From: Curtobacterium sp. VKM Ac-2865
GTDB lineage: Bacteria > Actinomycetota > Actinomycetes > Actinomycetales > Microbacteriaceae
Assembly: GCF_015350905.1 (NCBI RefSeq)
Contig: NZ_JADKRZ010000001.1
Location: 186,001-250,000 of the forward strand
Reading direction: 5' to 3'
Length of the DNA: 64,000 nt
Each line of letters starts with the position of its first letter. The stretch's first letter is position 1. Both the position numbers and the translations under genes were made by a program. Shown here one piece after another: positions 16,813 through 26,385 of this stretch. Below the pieces are notes generated by a model. The model was not told the DNA's origin, searched no databases, and was given only the letters and a program-made list of their open reading frames with translations.

Positions 16813-18255
16813 GTGAGCGAGAACCCCCTTGCCCCGCCGCGGCTGCGGTACCCGTCCGACGCCTCTGCGCTGACGGCCCGCATCTGGCCGGCCTCCGCCA
16901 CCCGCACCGACGACGGCTCGCTGGCCGTCGGCGGCGTGACCGCCGCCGACCTGGTCGAGCAGTTCGGCACGCCGCTCTACGTGGTCGACGAGCGCGACGT
17001 GCAGTCGCGTGCCGTCCGCGTGCGCAACGCCTTCACCGAGGCCTTCGCGCGCATCGGCACCCGGGCACACGTCTACTACGCCGCCAAGGCCTTCTTCACG
17101 ACCCAGGTCGCCGCCTGGATGGCCGAGGCCGACCTGCGACTCGACGTCTGCACCGGCGGTGAGCTCGCGGTGGCGCTGGCCGGCGGTGCGGACCCCGCGC
17201 TGATGGGGTTCCACGGCAACGACAAGTCCGACGCCGAGATCGCCCGCGCAGTCCAGGTGGGCCTCGGCACGATCGTCCTCGACTCGCACGAGGAGATCGG
17301 TCGGGTCGCCCGTGCGGCCGCCGACGCCGGCACCGTGCAGCGTGTGCGCATCCGGATCAACAGCGGTGTGCACGCCTCGACGCACGAGTACCTGGCGACG
17401 GCTCGTGAAGACCAGAAGTTCGGGATCCCGCTGAACGAGGCCGTCCGGGCAGCCGAGGCGGTCCGTGCGGAGCCCTCGCTCGCGTTCGTCGGCCTGCACT
17501 CGCACATCGGCTCGCAGATCTTCGACGAGTCCGGCTTCCGCGAAGCAGCCCGGCGACTCATGGACGTGCACGCCACCCTCGTCGCGAGCGGCCCGGTCCC
17601 CGAGCTGAACCTCGGCGGCGGCTGGGGCATCGACTACACCGAGAACGACTCCGCCTTCGAACCAGAGGACATCGCCGACGCCCTCGCCGCCATCGTCGCC
17701 GAGGCCTGCGCGGAGCGGGACATCCCCGTCCCCGAGATCGCCGTGGAACCCGGGCGCTACATCGTCGGCCCGCCCGGCATCACGCTGTACCGCGTCGGCA
17801 CGGTCAAGCCGGTCTCCCTCGAGCTCGACGGCGACGGCGACCTGCTCGGCGGTGGTGGCACCGCGACCCGCACGTACGTCTCCGTCGACGGCGGGATGAG
17901 CGACAACATCCGCCCGGCGCTGTACGGCGCCGACTACACGGCACGACTGACCCGCACGTCGGACGAACCCGCCGTGCTCACGCGCGTCGTCGGCAAGCAC
18001 TGCGAGAGCGGCGACGTCGTGGTGCAGGACGAGTACCTGCCCGGCGACGTCCAGCGTGGGGACCTGCTCGCCGTCGCGGCCACCGGCGCCTACTGCTGGA
18101 GCCTCGCGAGCAACTACAACCACGTCGGACGCCCGCCGGTCGTGGCGGTCGCCGACGGCACTGCCCGTATCCTCGTCCGGGGCGAGACGGTCGACGACCT
18201 GCTCGCTCGCGACACCGGGGTGTCGCCCGTGGCCGCAGCCGGTGCCGCGCGGTGA
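16813..18255 (+). CDS. lysA: Diaminopimelate decarboxylase
   Basis: 480 residues from the GTG at 16813. This PLP enzyme of fold type III converts meso-diaminopimelate to L-lysine. The PLP lysine is in VYYAAKAFF (near residue 94). The glycine-rich phosphate loop is NLGGGWGIDY, the active-site HSHIGSQ is present, and the C-terminal PLP/substrate motif is GKHCESGDVV with GAYCWSLASNYN. Its stop overlaps a GTG of the hom frame (GTGA), showing translational coupling to the threonine branch. Lysine made here is also the predicted building block of the NRPS upstream, although the two loci are not linked in an operon. Confidence 0.97.
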   Translation: MSENPLAPPRLRYPSDASALTARIWPASATRTDDGSLAVGGVTAADLVEQFGTPLYVVDERDVQSRAVRVRNAFTEAFARIGTRAHVYYAAKAFFTTQVAAWMAEADLRLDVCTGGELAVALAGGADPALMGFHGNDKSDAEIARAVQVGLGTIVLDSHEEIGRVARAAADAGTVQRVRIRINSGVHASTHEYLATAREDQKFGIPLNEAVRAAEAVRAEPSLAFVGLHSHIGSQIFDESGFREAARRLMDVHATLVASGPVPELNLGGGWGIDYTENDSAFEPEDIADALAAIVAEACAERDIPVPEIAVEPGRYIVGPPGITLYRVGTVKPVSLELDGDGDLLGGGGTATRTYVSVDGGMSDNIRPALYGADYTARLTRTSDEPAVLTRVVGKHCESGDVVVQDEYLPGDVQRGDLLAVAATGAYCWSLASNYNHVGRPPVVAVADGTARILVRGETVDDLLARDTGVSPVAAAGAAR

Positions 18256-18284
18256 ACCCCCGAGATCCCGGAGACACGCACCAC

Positions 18285-19592
18285 ATGATCGAATACCGCA
18301 ACGTCCGCGTCGCGCTGCTGGGGGCCGGCTCGGTCGGGTCCCAGGTCGCCAGGCTCCTGCTCGAGCACGGCGACGAACTCGCCTCGCGCGCCGGCGCCGG
18401 CCTCGAGCTCGTCGGGATCGCCGTCCGTGACCTCGACGCCCAGCGGGACGTCGACCTGCCGCGCGAGCTCTTCACGACGGACGCCGAGTCGCTCATCCTC
18501 GGTGCGGACATCGTGGTCGAGCTCATCGGTGGCATCGAGCCCGCCCGCACCCTCGTGCTCCAGGCCCTGCTGTCCGGCGCCGACGTCGTCACCGGCAACA
18601 AGGCCCTCCTCGCCACGCACGGTCCCGAGCTCTTCGCCGCGGCGGAGCAGGTCGGCGCACAGCTCTACTACGAGGCCGCCGTGGCCGGGGCGATTCCGAT
18701 CATCCGTCCGCTGCACGACTCCCTCGCCGGCGACCGCATCGTCCGGATCATGGGCATCGTCAACGGCACCACGAACTTCATCCTCGACCTGATGGACCGA
18801 GAGGGCGCCACGTTCGAGGACGCCCTGGCCACGGCCACCGAGCTCGGGTACGCCGAGGCCGACCCGACCGCCGACATCGAGGGCTACGACGCCGCCCAGA
18901 AGGCCGCGATCCTGGCCTCGCTCGCGTTCCACACCTCGGTCCCGCTCGTCGCCGTGCACCGCGAGGGCATCACCTCCGTCACCATCGAGCAGGTCCGCGC
19001 CGCGCGCAAGGCCGGCTACGTCGTGAAGATCCTCGCCACGTGCGAGCGCCTGACGGACGAGCACGGCGTCGAGGGCGTCAGCGCCAGGGTCTACCCGGCG
19101 CTCGTGCCGGACACCCACCCGCTCGCCAGCGTGCACGGAGCGAAGAACGCCGTGTTCGTCGAGGCCGAGGCCGCCGGCGACCTGATGTTCTACGGCGCCG
19201 GGGCCGGTGGCGTCGAGACCGCGTCCGCCGTGCTCGGCGACCTCGTCTCCGCAGCCCGTCGACACGTCATCGGTGGCCCCGGCGTCGCGGAGTCGACCCA
19301 GTCCGCCCTGCCGGTGTTCCCGATCGGGGCCGTCCGGACGAGCTACCAGATCACCCTGCACGTGACGGACGCCCCCGGCGTGCTGTCGACCGTGGCCGGG
19401 GTCCTCGCGGCGCACGGCGTCAGCGTCGAGACCGTCGAGCAGTCGAGCGCCCACGGCGACGGCGGCACGGCGACGCTCGTCATCGGCACCCACGAAGCCC
19501 GGGAGTCCGACCTCGCCGACACCGTCGTCGCCCTCCGCGGTGAGGACGTCGTGGCCGAGGTCGCGAGCGTCCTCCGCGTCGTCGGCGCCTGA
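18285..19592 (+). CDS. hom: Homoserine dehydrogenase
   Basis: 435 residues from the ATG at 18285 ([18 protein letters not shown]), which gives the NAD(P) motif the spacing seen in relatives; a GTG at 18252 that overlaps the lysA stop is the alternative start. Catalytic-domain motifs include NGTTNFILD and the homoserine dehydrogenase signature region [17 protein letters not shown]. The C-terminal part from about residue 350 ([21 protein letters not shown]) is an ACT domain, which normally gives feedback inhibition by threonine. It reduces aspartate semialdehyde to homoserine. It forms a run with lysA, thrC and thrB. Confidence 0.96.
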   Translation: MIEYRNVRVALLGAGSVGSQVARLLLEHGDELASRAGAGLELVGIAVRDLDAQRDVDLPRELFTTDAESLILGADIVVELIGGIEPARTLVLQALLSGADVVTGNKALLATHGPELFAAAEQVGAQLYYEAAVAGAIPIIRPLHDSLAGDRIVRIMGIVNGTTNFILDLMDREGATFEDALATATELGYAEADPTADIEGYDAAQKAAILASLAFHTSVPLVAVHREGITSVTIEQVRAARKAGYVVKILATCERLTDEHGVEGVSARVYPALVPDTHPLASVHGAKNAVFVEAEAAGDLMFYGAGAGGVETASAVLGDLVSAARRHVIGGPGVAESTQSALPVFPIGAVRTSYQITLHVTDAPGVLSTVAGVLAAHGVSVETVEQSSAHGDGGTATLVIGTHEARESDLADTVVALRGEDVVAEVASVLRVVGA

Positions 19593-19701
19593 CCTCCAGC
19601 CCCACGACCTGCCGACGCAGCCCCGCGTCGGCGCCGGGACAGCCGGTCCTCCGGTCCACCACCCCACCCGCCCCGAAGCACCAGACAGAGAGAGAACCCT
19701 G

Positions 19702-20781
19702 ATGGCCCACCAGTGGCAGGGAGTCCTGCGCGAGTACGCCGACCGACTCGACGTGACCGAGGCGACACCCATCGTCACGCTGGGTGAGGGCGGCACGCCG
19801 CTCATCCCGGCACGTCGCCTCTCCGAGCGCACCGGCGCGGACGTCTACGTCAAGTTCGAGGGCATGAACCCGACCGGGTCGTTCAAGGACCGCGGCATGA
19901 CGATGGCGATCTCCAAGGCCGTCGAGCACGGGGCGAAGGCGGTCATCTGTGCGTCGACGGGCAACACGAGCGCCTCGGCCGCCGCGTACGCCACGCACGC
20001 CGGCATCACCGCCGCCGTGCTCGTGCCCGAGGGCAAGATCGCGATGGGCAAGCTCAGCCAGGCCGTCGCGCACGACGCCCAGCTGCTGCAGGTCCAGGGC
20101 AACTTCGACGACTGCCTCGACATCGCGCGTGACCTCGCCGCGAACTACCCGGTGCACCTGGTCAACTCGGTCAACAACGACCGCATCGAGGGCCAGAAGA
20201 CCGCCGCGTTCGAGGTCGTCGACGTCCTCGGTGACGCGCCGGACTTCCACTTCCTGCCCGTCGGCAACGCGGGCAACTACACCGCGTACTCCCGCGGGTA
20301 CCGCGAGGACGTCGCCGCCGGCCGCTCCACCAAGCTCCCGCGCATGTTCGGGTTCCAGGCCGCCGGTGCCGCCCCGATCGTCGGCGGCGCCGTCGTCCCG
20401 CACCCGGAGACCATCGCGTCCGCCATCCGCATCGGCAACCCGGCGTCGTGGAAGTACGCGCTCGAGGCGCGCGAGGAGACGGACGGCTACTTCGGCGCGA
20501 TCAGCGACGCGGGCATCCTCGCTGCGCACCGCATCCTCTCCGCCGAGGTCGGCGTGTTCGTCGAGCCCGCGTCCGCCATCGGTGTCGCCGGGCTCCTCGA
20601 GCGCGCCGACGCCGGCGAGATCGCCAAGGGCGCCACGGTCGTCATCACGGTGACCGGCCACGGCCTCAAGGACCCGCAGTGGGCACTCAAGACCGAGGAC
20701 GGCGGCGACGTGACGCCGACGAGCGTCCCGGTCGACACCCGCGCGATCGCCGAGGTCCTCGGACTGGCCGGCGCCCGGTGA
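19702..20781 (+). CDS. thrC: Threonine synthase
   Basis: 359 residues from the ATG at 19702 with GAGAGA upstream. PLP fold type II: the PLP lysine lies in [11 protein letters not shown] (near residue 60) and the phosphate-binding loop is [11 protein letters not shown]. The length and the N-terminal motif [12 protein letters not shown] match the short bacterial threonine synthases. It converts O-phosphohomoserine to threonine. The final codons overlap the start of thrB (GTGA), so the two are translationally coupled. Confidence 0.97.
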   Translation: MAHQWQGVLREYADRLDVTEATPIVTLGEGGTPLIPARRLSERTGADVYVKFEGMNPTGSFKDRGMTMAISKAVEHGAKAVICASTGNTSASAAAYATHAGITAAVLVPEGKIAMGKLSQAVAHDAQLLQVQGNFDDCLDIARDLAANYPVHLVNSVNNDRIEGQKTAAFEVVDVLGDAPDFHFLPVGNAGNYTAYSRGYREDVAAGRSTKLPRMFGFQAAGAAPIVGGAVVPHPETIASAIRIGNPASWKYALEAREETDGYFGAISDAGILAAHRILSAEVGVFVEPASAIGVAGLLERADAGEIAKGATVVITVTGHGLKDPQWALKTEDGGDVTPTSVPVDTRAIAEVLGLAGAR

Positions 20782-21770
20782 CCCCCGACCGCTCGTCCGG
20801 GCCGGGGGAGGGCACCACTGCCCGCATCGCTGTACCGGCCGGACGGGCGGTCCGCGTGCGCGTCCCGGCGACGTCCGCCAACCTCGGACCGGGCTTCGAC
20901 TCGCTCGGTCTCGCGCTCTCCCTCTACGACGAGGTCGACGTCCGCGTCCGCCGCGAGCCCGGCGCGATCGTCACGGTCGAGGGCGTCGGCGCTGGCGAGG
21001 TCCCGACCGACGACACCAACCTGGTCGTGCGCGCTGTCCGCCGTGGCCTCGAGCACGCCGGCGTCGAGCAGCCCGGGCTCGAGCTCCGCGCGGTGAACGC
21101 CATCCCGCACGGTCGGGGCATGGGCTCCTCGGCCGCGGCGATCGTCGCCGGGCTGATGGCGGCGCGCGGCCTGCTCGAGGGCATCGTCGACCTCGACGCC
21201 TCGACGCTGCTCACCCTCGCCACCGAGATGGAGGGGCACCCCGACAACGTCGCGCCCGCGCTCTTCGGCGGACTCACCATCGCGTGGATGACGGCCGACG
21301 GCCCCGCGTACAAGCGGCTGCTCGTGCACCGCGGTGTCGCACCGGTGGTCTTCGTGCCGACGTCGACGCTGTCCACGAAGCTCGCGCGGTCCCTGCAGCC
21401 CGAGAGCGTCCCGCACGCCGACGCCGCGTTCAACGTGTCCCGCTCGGCGCTCCTCGTCGCGGCGCTCATCCAGAGCCCCGAGCTGCTCCTCGCCGCCACC
21501 GAGGACCGGCTGCACCAGACGTACCGGGCCAGCGCGATGCCCGAGACGGACGCCCTGATCCGCCTGCTGCGGCAGCACGGGCTCGCGGCCGTGGTGTCCG
21601 GTGCCGGGCCCAGCCTGCTCGTGCTCGGGTCGGACCCGGCCCAGCGGCTGACGGCGGCCGCGCTGCTCGAACGACACGCCGAATCGACCTGGCGGCCCCT
21701 CATGCTGGCCGTCGATCTCGGTGGTGCTACAGTGAACGCGCACCCGGTTGACCACGTCGGACGCTCCTAG
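20778..21770 (+). CDS. thrB: Homoserine kinase (GHMP family)
   Basis: 330 residues from the GTG that overlaps the thrC stop. GHMP signatures: [19 protein letters not shown] near the N-terminus, the ATP loop [17 protein letters not shown] (about residue 112), and the C-terminal [12 protein letters not shown]. It phosphorylates homoserine for ThrC, so the hom-thrC-thrB run covers the last three steps from aspartate semialdehyde to threonine. It is followed by a small hairpin and the long rho leader. Confidence 0.97.
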   Translation: MTPDRSSGPGEGTTARIAVPAGRAVRVRVPATSANLGPGFDSLGLALSLYDEVDVRVRREPGAIVTVEGVGAGEVPTDDTNLVVRAVRRGLEHAGVEQPGLELRAVNAIPHGRGMGSSAAAIVAGLMAARGLLEGIVDLDASTLLTLATEMEGHPDNVAPALFGGLTIAWMTADGPAYKRLLVHRGVAPVVFVPTSTLSTKLARSLQPESVPHADAAFNVSRSALLVAALIQSPELLLAATEDRLHQTYRASAMPETDALIRLLRQHGLAAVVSGAGPSLLVLGSDPAQRLTAAALLERHAESTWRPLMLAVDLGGATVNAHPVDHVGRS

Positions 21771-21955
21771 CGCGGCACAACAGCCAGCACGAGCTCCCGG
21801 TCCGCAGGTGTGATCTCCCTCAGATCACCGCTTCCCGGTCCGTCGTCTGAACGGCGGCCGTCGCACACTCGTGCCAGCGCACACCAGCGCCAGCGCATCG
21901 CGTGGGAAGTCGGTGGAAACTCTCCGCGCTCTGCGGTTCGGAAGGAAACGACAAC
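21771..21955 (+). promoter_or_regulatory. 185-base leader before rho, with hairpin
   Basis: Gene-free stretch between thrB and rho. A 7-bp hairpin GTGATCT/AGATCAC (21810-21828) may end the threonine transcript. The rest probably holds the rho promoter and leader. In several bacteria rho controls itself by termination in its own leader; that is possible here but nothing specific shows it. Confidence 0.45.
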
Positions 21956-24310
21956 TTGACCAACGTGAACAACTCCGCCTCCTCGGTGGAGATCCCCAGC
22001 GACCTGCGCGCCCTGCGCCTCCCCGAGCTGCAGCGCATCGCCTCCTCCCTCGGCATCACGGGGCTCTCGAAGCTCCGCAAGGGCGACCTCATCGCCTCGA
22101 TCGAGGACAAGCGCCCCGAGGGCCAGCCCGAGGCGCCCGCTGCCCCGGCCGCCGCGTCGACCACGACCGGCGCCGACGCCGCAGTGGTCTCCTCCGAGCT
22201 CGAGCCGGAGACGCCCACCCACCACGACGCCGGCTCCGAGGTGACCGACAGCGTGGACGTCGCACCGACGCTGCAGGCCGCACCCTCCCGTGCCCGTCGT
22301 TCCCGTCGCGCCACCTCCGGCGGCACCGTGACCACCGCGCCGACGACGGCGGCGGAGCACGCGAACCACGGCCAGACCGGCACCGAGGACCTCCTCGCCG
22401 GACTCGACCAGGTGCGCGCCGAGAAGGACGCCGAGGAAGCCGCCCAGACGAACGGCCAGCAGGGCGGCGGGCAGCAGTCCGGCGGCCAGCAGTCCGGCGG
22501 ACAGCGCCGTCGCCGCGGACAGAAGGCCGAGCAGCCGCAGGACGCCGAGCAGCCCCAGTCGGCCGCGCAGCCCCAGAGCGCCGAGCAGCCCCGCAGTGCC
22601 GAGCAGCCCCGCAGTGCCGAGCGACCGCAGAGTGCCGACACCGACGAGCAGGGCGCCGACGCTGCGCAGGGCCAGGACGACGACCAGAACGGTGACGCCG
22701 AGGGCGGTTCGCGCCGCGGGCGTCGCAGCCGTGGTCGCGGTCGTGGTCGCGGGCAGAACGGTGACCAGCAGAACGGCGACCAGCAGGACGCCGACCAGCA
22801 GGGACGGCAGCAGAACGGTCGTCAGAACGGCCAGCAGGCCCGGGGCAACGACAAGCAGGCCGACGACAAGCAGGTCGACGACAAGCAGGCCGAGCCGAAG
22901 CAGGCCGACGCCCGCCAGGATCAGCAGAAGCAGGGCCAGAACGGCCAGCAGAAGCAGAACCAGCAGCCGGCGCAGCAGAAGCAGAACGGCCAGCAGGCCC
23001 AGAACGGCCAGAGCCAGGCACAGCAGCAGCGTGACGACCAGCAGCGTCGTGACGAGGAGGCCGAGAACGGCCGCAGCCGTCGTCAGCGTGACCGCAAGCG
23101 CGGCCGCGGCGGCCAGAACGACGAGTTCGAGCCGGAGATCACCGAGGACGACGTCCTGATCCCGGTCGCGGGCATCCTCGACGTCCTCGACAACTACGCC
23201 TTCGTGCGCACGACCGGGTACCTCCCGGGCCCGAGCGACGTGTACGTCTCCCTCGGCCAGGTGAAGAAGTACCACCTGCGCAAGGGCGACGCCGTCGTCG
23301 GTGCGATCAAGCAGCCGCGCGACAACGAGCAGCAGAGCCGCCAGAAGTACAACGCCCTGGTCAAGATCGACACGATCAACGGCCAGACCGCCGACGAGGC
23401 CGCGAGCCGCGTCGACTTCCAGGACCTCACCCCGCTGTACCCGACCGAGCGCCTGCGGCTCGAGACCGAGCCGGCGAAGCTGTCGACGCGGATCATCGAC
23501 CTGGTGTCCCCGATCGGCAAGGGCCAGCGCGGTCTGATCGTCTCGCCGCCCAAGGCCGGCAAGACCGTCGTCCTGCAGGCCATCGCGAACGCGGTCTCGA
23601 AGAACAACCCCGAGGCGCACCTCATGGTCGTCCTGGTGGACGAGCGGCCCGAAGAGGTCACCGACATGCAGCGCACGGTGAAGGGCGAGGTCATCGCCTC
23701 GACCTTCGACCGTCCCGCCGAGGACCACACCACGGTCGCCGAGCTCGCGATCGAGCGTGCGAAGCGCCTCGTCGAGCTGGGCCACGACGTCGTCGTGCTG
23801 CTCGACTCGATCACCCGCCTCGGCCGCGCGTACAACCAGGTGACCCCGCCGTCCGGCCGCGTGCTGTCCGGCGGCGTCGACTCCGCCGCGCTCTACCCGG
23901 CCAAGCGCTTCTTCGGCGCCGCCCGCAACATCGAGAACGGCGGCTCGCTGACCATCCTCGCCACGGCGCTCGTCGAGACCGGGTCGAAGATGGACGAGGT
24001 GATCTTCGAGGAGTTCAAGGGCACCGGCAACATGGAGCTCCGCCTGAACCGCCACCTGGCGGACAAGCGGATCTTCCCGGCCGTGGACGTCAACGCGTCC
24101 GGCACCCGTCGCGAGGAGCAGCTGCTCTCCGCCGACGAGGTCACGATCACGTGGCGACTGCGCCGGGCCCTCGCCGGGCTCGACCCGCAGCAGGCCCTCG
24201 AGATCGTGCTGCGGAACCTCAAGGAGACGCAGTCGAACGTCGAGTTCCTGGTCCAGGTCCAGAAGTCCGTCCCGGCGACCGGGAACGGTCACCTCGGTCA
24301 CCAGGAGTAA
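21956..24310 (+). CDS. rho: Transcription termination factor Rho with large low-complexity insertion
   Basis: 784 residues, against about 420 in E. coli. The TTG start at 21956 is chosen because AAGGA sits nine bases upstream. An N-terminal helix bundle (SDLRALRLPELQRIASSLG, about 10-45) is followed by about 345 residues rich in Gln, Asn, Gly, Arg and Asp with tandem repeats (QQSGG, EQPRSA, DDKQ). The RNA-binding cold-shock-like domain begins near 402 (GILDVLDNYAFVRTTGYL). The ATPase core has Walker A SPPKAGKT (about 529) and Walker B VVVLLDSITR. Actinobacterial Rho proteins are known to carry an insertion at this point, rich in charged residues and binding RNA; the Q/N content here is marked. 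Confidence 0.96.
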   Translation: MTNVNNSASSVEIPSDLRALRLPELQRIASSLGITGLSKLRKGDLIASIEDKRPEGQPEAPAAPAAASTTTGADAAVVSSELEPETPTHHDAGSEVTDSVDVAPTLQAAPSRARRSRRATSGGTVTTAPTTAAEHANHGQTGTEDLLAGLDQVRAEKDAEEAAQTNGQQGGGQQSGGQQSGGQRRRRGQKAEQPQDAEQPQSAAQPQSAEQPRSAEQPRSAERPQSADTDEQGADAAQGQDDDQNGDAEGGSRRGRRSRGRGRGRGQNGDQQNGDQQDADQQGRQQNGRQNGQQARGNDKQADDKQVDDKQAEPKQADARQDQQKQGQNGQQKQNQQPAQQKQNGQQAQNGQSQAQQQRDDQQRRDEEAENGRSRRQRDRKRGRGGQNDEFEPEITEDDVLIPVAGILDVLDNYAFVRTTGYLPGPSDVYVSLGQVKKYHLRKGDAVVGAIKQPRDNEQQSRQKYNALVKIDTINGQTADEAASRVDFQDLTPLYPTERLRLETEPAKLSTRIIDLVSPIGKGQRGLIVSPPKAGKTVVLQAIANAVSKNNPEAHLMVVLVDERPEEVTDMQRTVKGEVIASTFDRPAEDHTTVAELAIERAKRLVELGHDVVVLLDSITRLGRAYNQVTPPSGRVLSGGVDSAALYPAKRFFGAARNIENGGSLTILATALVETGSKMDEVIFEEFKGTGNMELRLNRHLADKRIFPAVDVNASGTRREEQLLSADEVTITWRLRRALAGLDPQQALEIVLRNLKETQSNVEFLVQVQKSVPATGNGHLGHQE
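22580..22615 (+). repeat. Perfect 18-bp tandem duplication inside rho
   Basis: GCCGAGCAGCCCCGCAGT occurs twice back to back and encodes AEQPRS twice. It lies in a longer run of related units (EQPQDA, AQPQSA, EQPRSA, ERPQSA), so the insertion is likely variable in length between strains. Confidence 0.85.
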
Positions 24311-24313
24311 CCG

Positions 24314-25396
24314 GTGTTCGAGTCGGTGGCCGGGCTGCTGGCGGAACACGAGGACCTGACACAGCAGCTGTCGGACCCCGCGCTCCACGCCGACGCTGCC
24401 CGTGCGAAGAAGGTCAACCGGCGGTTCGCCGAGCTGAACCGGATCAAGTCCGCGTACGAGGCCTGGACGGCGGCGGGGGACGACCTCGCCGCCGCCCGGG
24501 AGCTCGCCCGCGAGGACGAGGCCTTCGCAGAGGAGGTCCCGGGGCTCGAGGAGCAGCTCGCGGAGCGCCAGGAGCGGCTCCGTCGTCTCCTCATCCCGCG
24601 CGACCCGGACGACGGTCGTGACGTCATCATGGAGATCAAGGGCGGCGAGGGCGGCGAGGAGTCGGCGCTGTTCGCCGCCGACCTCCTCCGCATGTACTCC
24701 CACTACGCGGAGTCCAAGGGCTGGAAGACGGAGCTCCTCGAGCGCACCGAGAGCGACCTCGGCGGCTACAAGGACGTCCAGGTCGCGATCAAGTCGAACT
24801 CGTCGGACCCCGCCCAGGGCGTCTGGGCGCACCTCAAGTACGAGGGCGGCGTGCACCGCGTCCAGCGTGTGCCGGCGACCGAGTCCCAGGGGCGCATCCA
24901 CACCTCGACGACCGGCGTGCTGGTCTTCCCCGAGGTCGACGAGCCCGAAGAGGTCGAGATCAACCAGAACGACCTGAAGATCGACGTGTACCGGTCCTCC
25001 GGTCCCGGCGGTCAGTCCGTGAACACGACCGACTCCGCGGTCCGCATCACCCACCTGCCCACGGGCATCACGGTGGCGATGCAGAACGAGAAGTCGCAGC
25101 TGCAGAACAGAGAGGCGGGCATGCGCGTCCTGCGTGCCCGCATCCTCGCGAAGCAGCAGGAGGAGATCGACGCGCTCGCATCGGACGCCCGTCGATCGCA
25201 GATCCGCGGGATGGACCGGTCGGAGCGCATCCGCACGTACAACTTCCCGGAGAACCGGATCGCGGACCACCGCACCGGGTACAAGGCGTACGACCTCGAC
25301 CGCGTCATGAACGGCGCGCTCGAGCCGGTCATCGAGTCCGCCATCCGCGCGGACGAAGAGGCCCAGTTGGCCGCCGTGGGCGACCAGGGCGCCTGA
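24314..25396 (+). CDS. prfA: Peptide chain release factor 1
   Basis: 360 residues from a GTG three bases after the rho stop. The peptidyl-hydrolysis motif GGQ is in [18 protein letters not shown], and the stop-codon tripeptide of RF1, PAT, is in [19 protein letters not shown]1 releases peptides at UAA and UAG. The gene ends in UGA, which RF1 does not read, and is followed in the same frame by prmC, the methyltransferase that modifies its GGQ glutamine. Confidence 0.97.
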   Translation: MFESVAGLLAEHEDLTQQLSDPALHADAARAKKVNRRFAELNRIKSAYEAWTAAGDDLAAARELAREDEAFAEEVPGLEEQLAERQERLRRLLIPRDPDDGRDVIMEIKGGEGGEESALFAADLLRMYSHYAESKGWKTELLERTESDLGGYKDVQVAIKSNSSDPAQGVWAHLKYEGGVHRVQRVPATESQGRIHTSTTGVLVFPEVDEPEEVEINQNDLKIDVYRSSGPGGQSVNTTDSAVRITHLPTGITVAMQNEKSQLQNREAGMRVLRARILAKQQEEIDALASDARRSQIRGMDRSERIRTYNFPENRIADHRTGYKAYDLDRVMNGALEPVIESAIRADEEAQLAAVGDQGA

Positions 25397-25397
25397 C

Positions 25398-25411
25398 AGG
25401 AGGCTCCGATC
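25398..25411 (+). promoter_or_regulatory. Shine-Dalgarno and apparent AUC start of prmC
   Basis: A full AGGAGG at 25398-25403 is followed by five bases and then ATC at 25409-25411, in frame with prmC. There is no ATG, GTG, TTG or CTG in that frame between the in-frame prfA stop (25394-25396) and the GTG at 25502. Confidence 0.65.
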
Positions 25412-26284
25412 ACCTCCGACACGCCCGTCACGTACGCGGCGGACCGCCTCCTCGACGAGGCGACCGCCGCGTTCGTCGCGCACGGCGTCCCGACCCCGCG
25501 GGTGGACGCGGAGCTCCTGCTCGCCTGGGCGACGGACACCTCGCGCGGGGCTGTGCAGGCCCGCGCCATGACCGGCGGGACGATCGCGGGGGAGCACGTC
25601 GCGCGCTTCCGGCAGGCCGTCGCCCGACGCGCCACCCGGCTGCCGCTGCAGCACATCACCGGCGAGGCGCACTTCCGGGCGCTGACCCTGGCCGTCGGAC
25701 CCGGCGTGTTCGTGCCGCGGCCGGAGACCGAGGGCGTCGTGCAGTTCGGCATCGACGCACTCCGAGCCACCGCCGTGCCCGAGCCGATCGCGGTCGACCT
25801 CGGGACCGGCAGCGGGGCCATCGCGATCGCCATGGACACCGAGGTGCCGAACGCCGTCGTGTACGCGGTGGAGCGGTCAGCCGAGGCGCTGCCCTGGACC
25901 CGGCGGAACGTGGCGACCTACGGCGACACGGTGCGGCTCGTCGAGGGCGACCTCGCCGACGCGTTCCCGGAGCTCGACGGCACGGTCTCGGTCGTGGTGT
26001 CCAACCCGCCCTACGTGCCGGACGACGCCGTCCCCGTCGACCCCGAGGTCCGCGACCACGACCCGGAGCTCGCCCTGTACGGCGGTCCCGACGGCCTCGA
26101 CGCGGTCCGCGCCCTCGCCGAGACGGCGTGGCGGCTGCTCGTCCCCGGCGGCCTGCTCGTGGTCGAGCACGCCGAACCGCAGGGCGCAGCCGTGCGCGAG
26201 GTCCTGGCACGCCGGGGGTTCCGGTCCCCGGAGACGCACCAGGACCTCACCGGACGCGACCGCACGACCACCGCGACGCGCTAG
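25409..26284 (+). CDS. prmC: Release factor glutamine N5-methyltransferase
   Basis: 291 residues if translation starts at the ATC at 25409. The catalytic NPPY motif is in VVVSNPPYVPD and the SAM motif I is VDLGTGSGAIAIA. PrmC methylates the Gln of GGQ in release factors, and the gene sits right after prfA as in many bacteria. The first canonical start, GTG at 25502, would remove the conserved N-terminal helix YAADRLLDEATAAFVAHGV, which lines up with the first helix of E. coli PrmC. The perfect ribosome site in front of ATC therefore favours a non-canonical start; a base error at that codon is the alternative. Confidence 0.92.
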   Translation: MTSDTPVTYAADRLLDEATAAFVAHGVPTPRVDAELLLAWATDTSRGAVQARAMTGGTIAGEHVARFRQAVARRATRLPLQHITGEAHFRALTLAVGPGVFVPRPETEGVVQFGIDALRATAVPEPIAVDLGTGSGAIAIAMDTEVPNAVVYAVERSAEALPWTRRNVATYGDTVRLVEGDLADAFPELDGTVSVVVSNPPYVPDDAVPVDPEVRDHDPELALYGGPDGLDAVRALAETAWRLLVPGGLLVVEHAEPQGAAVREVLARRGFRSPETHQDLTGRDRTTTATR

Positions 26285-26306
26285 GCGGGGCCGAGCCGGG
26301 CCTCCA

Positions 26307-26379
26307 GGCCGAGTCTCGGTCCACCGGACAGTCCGTGCGCTCCGTCAACCGCGTCGTGTCCGCGGGGCCGAGTCTCGGT
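26307..26379. terminator. Paired CCGAGTCTCGG palindromes between convergent genes
   Basis: GGCCGAGTCTCGGT occurs at 26307-26320 and again at 26366-26379. Each contains CCGAG/CTCGG around a single T, so the two copies can also pair with each other across a 45-base gap. They lie between prmC and the convergent HAD gene and probably end both transcripts. Confidence 0.5.
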
Positions 26380-26385
26380 GACGGG

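Noticed and set aside
25394..25411. A simple frameshift or gene fusion between prfA and prmC
   Set aside because: Both frames are intact and identical in phase, and RF1 ends at its normal length. The oddity is limited to the missing canonical start, so it is reported as an AUC start instead.
21767..25672. A 1301-codon open frame antisense to rho, prfA and prmC
   Set aside because: Its Leu-rich stretch is just the complement of the Gln-rich Rho insertion (CAG read as CTG). Three well-defined genes occupy the other strand.
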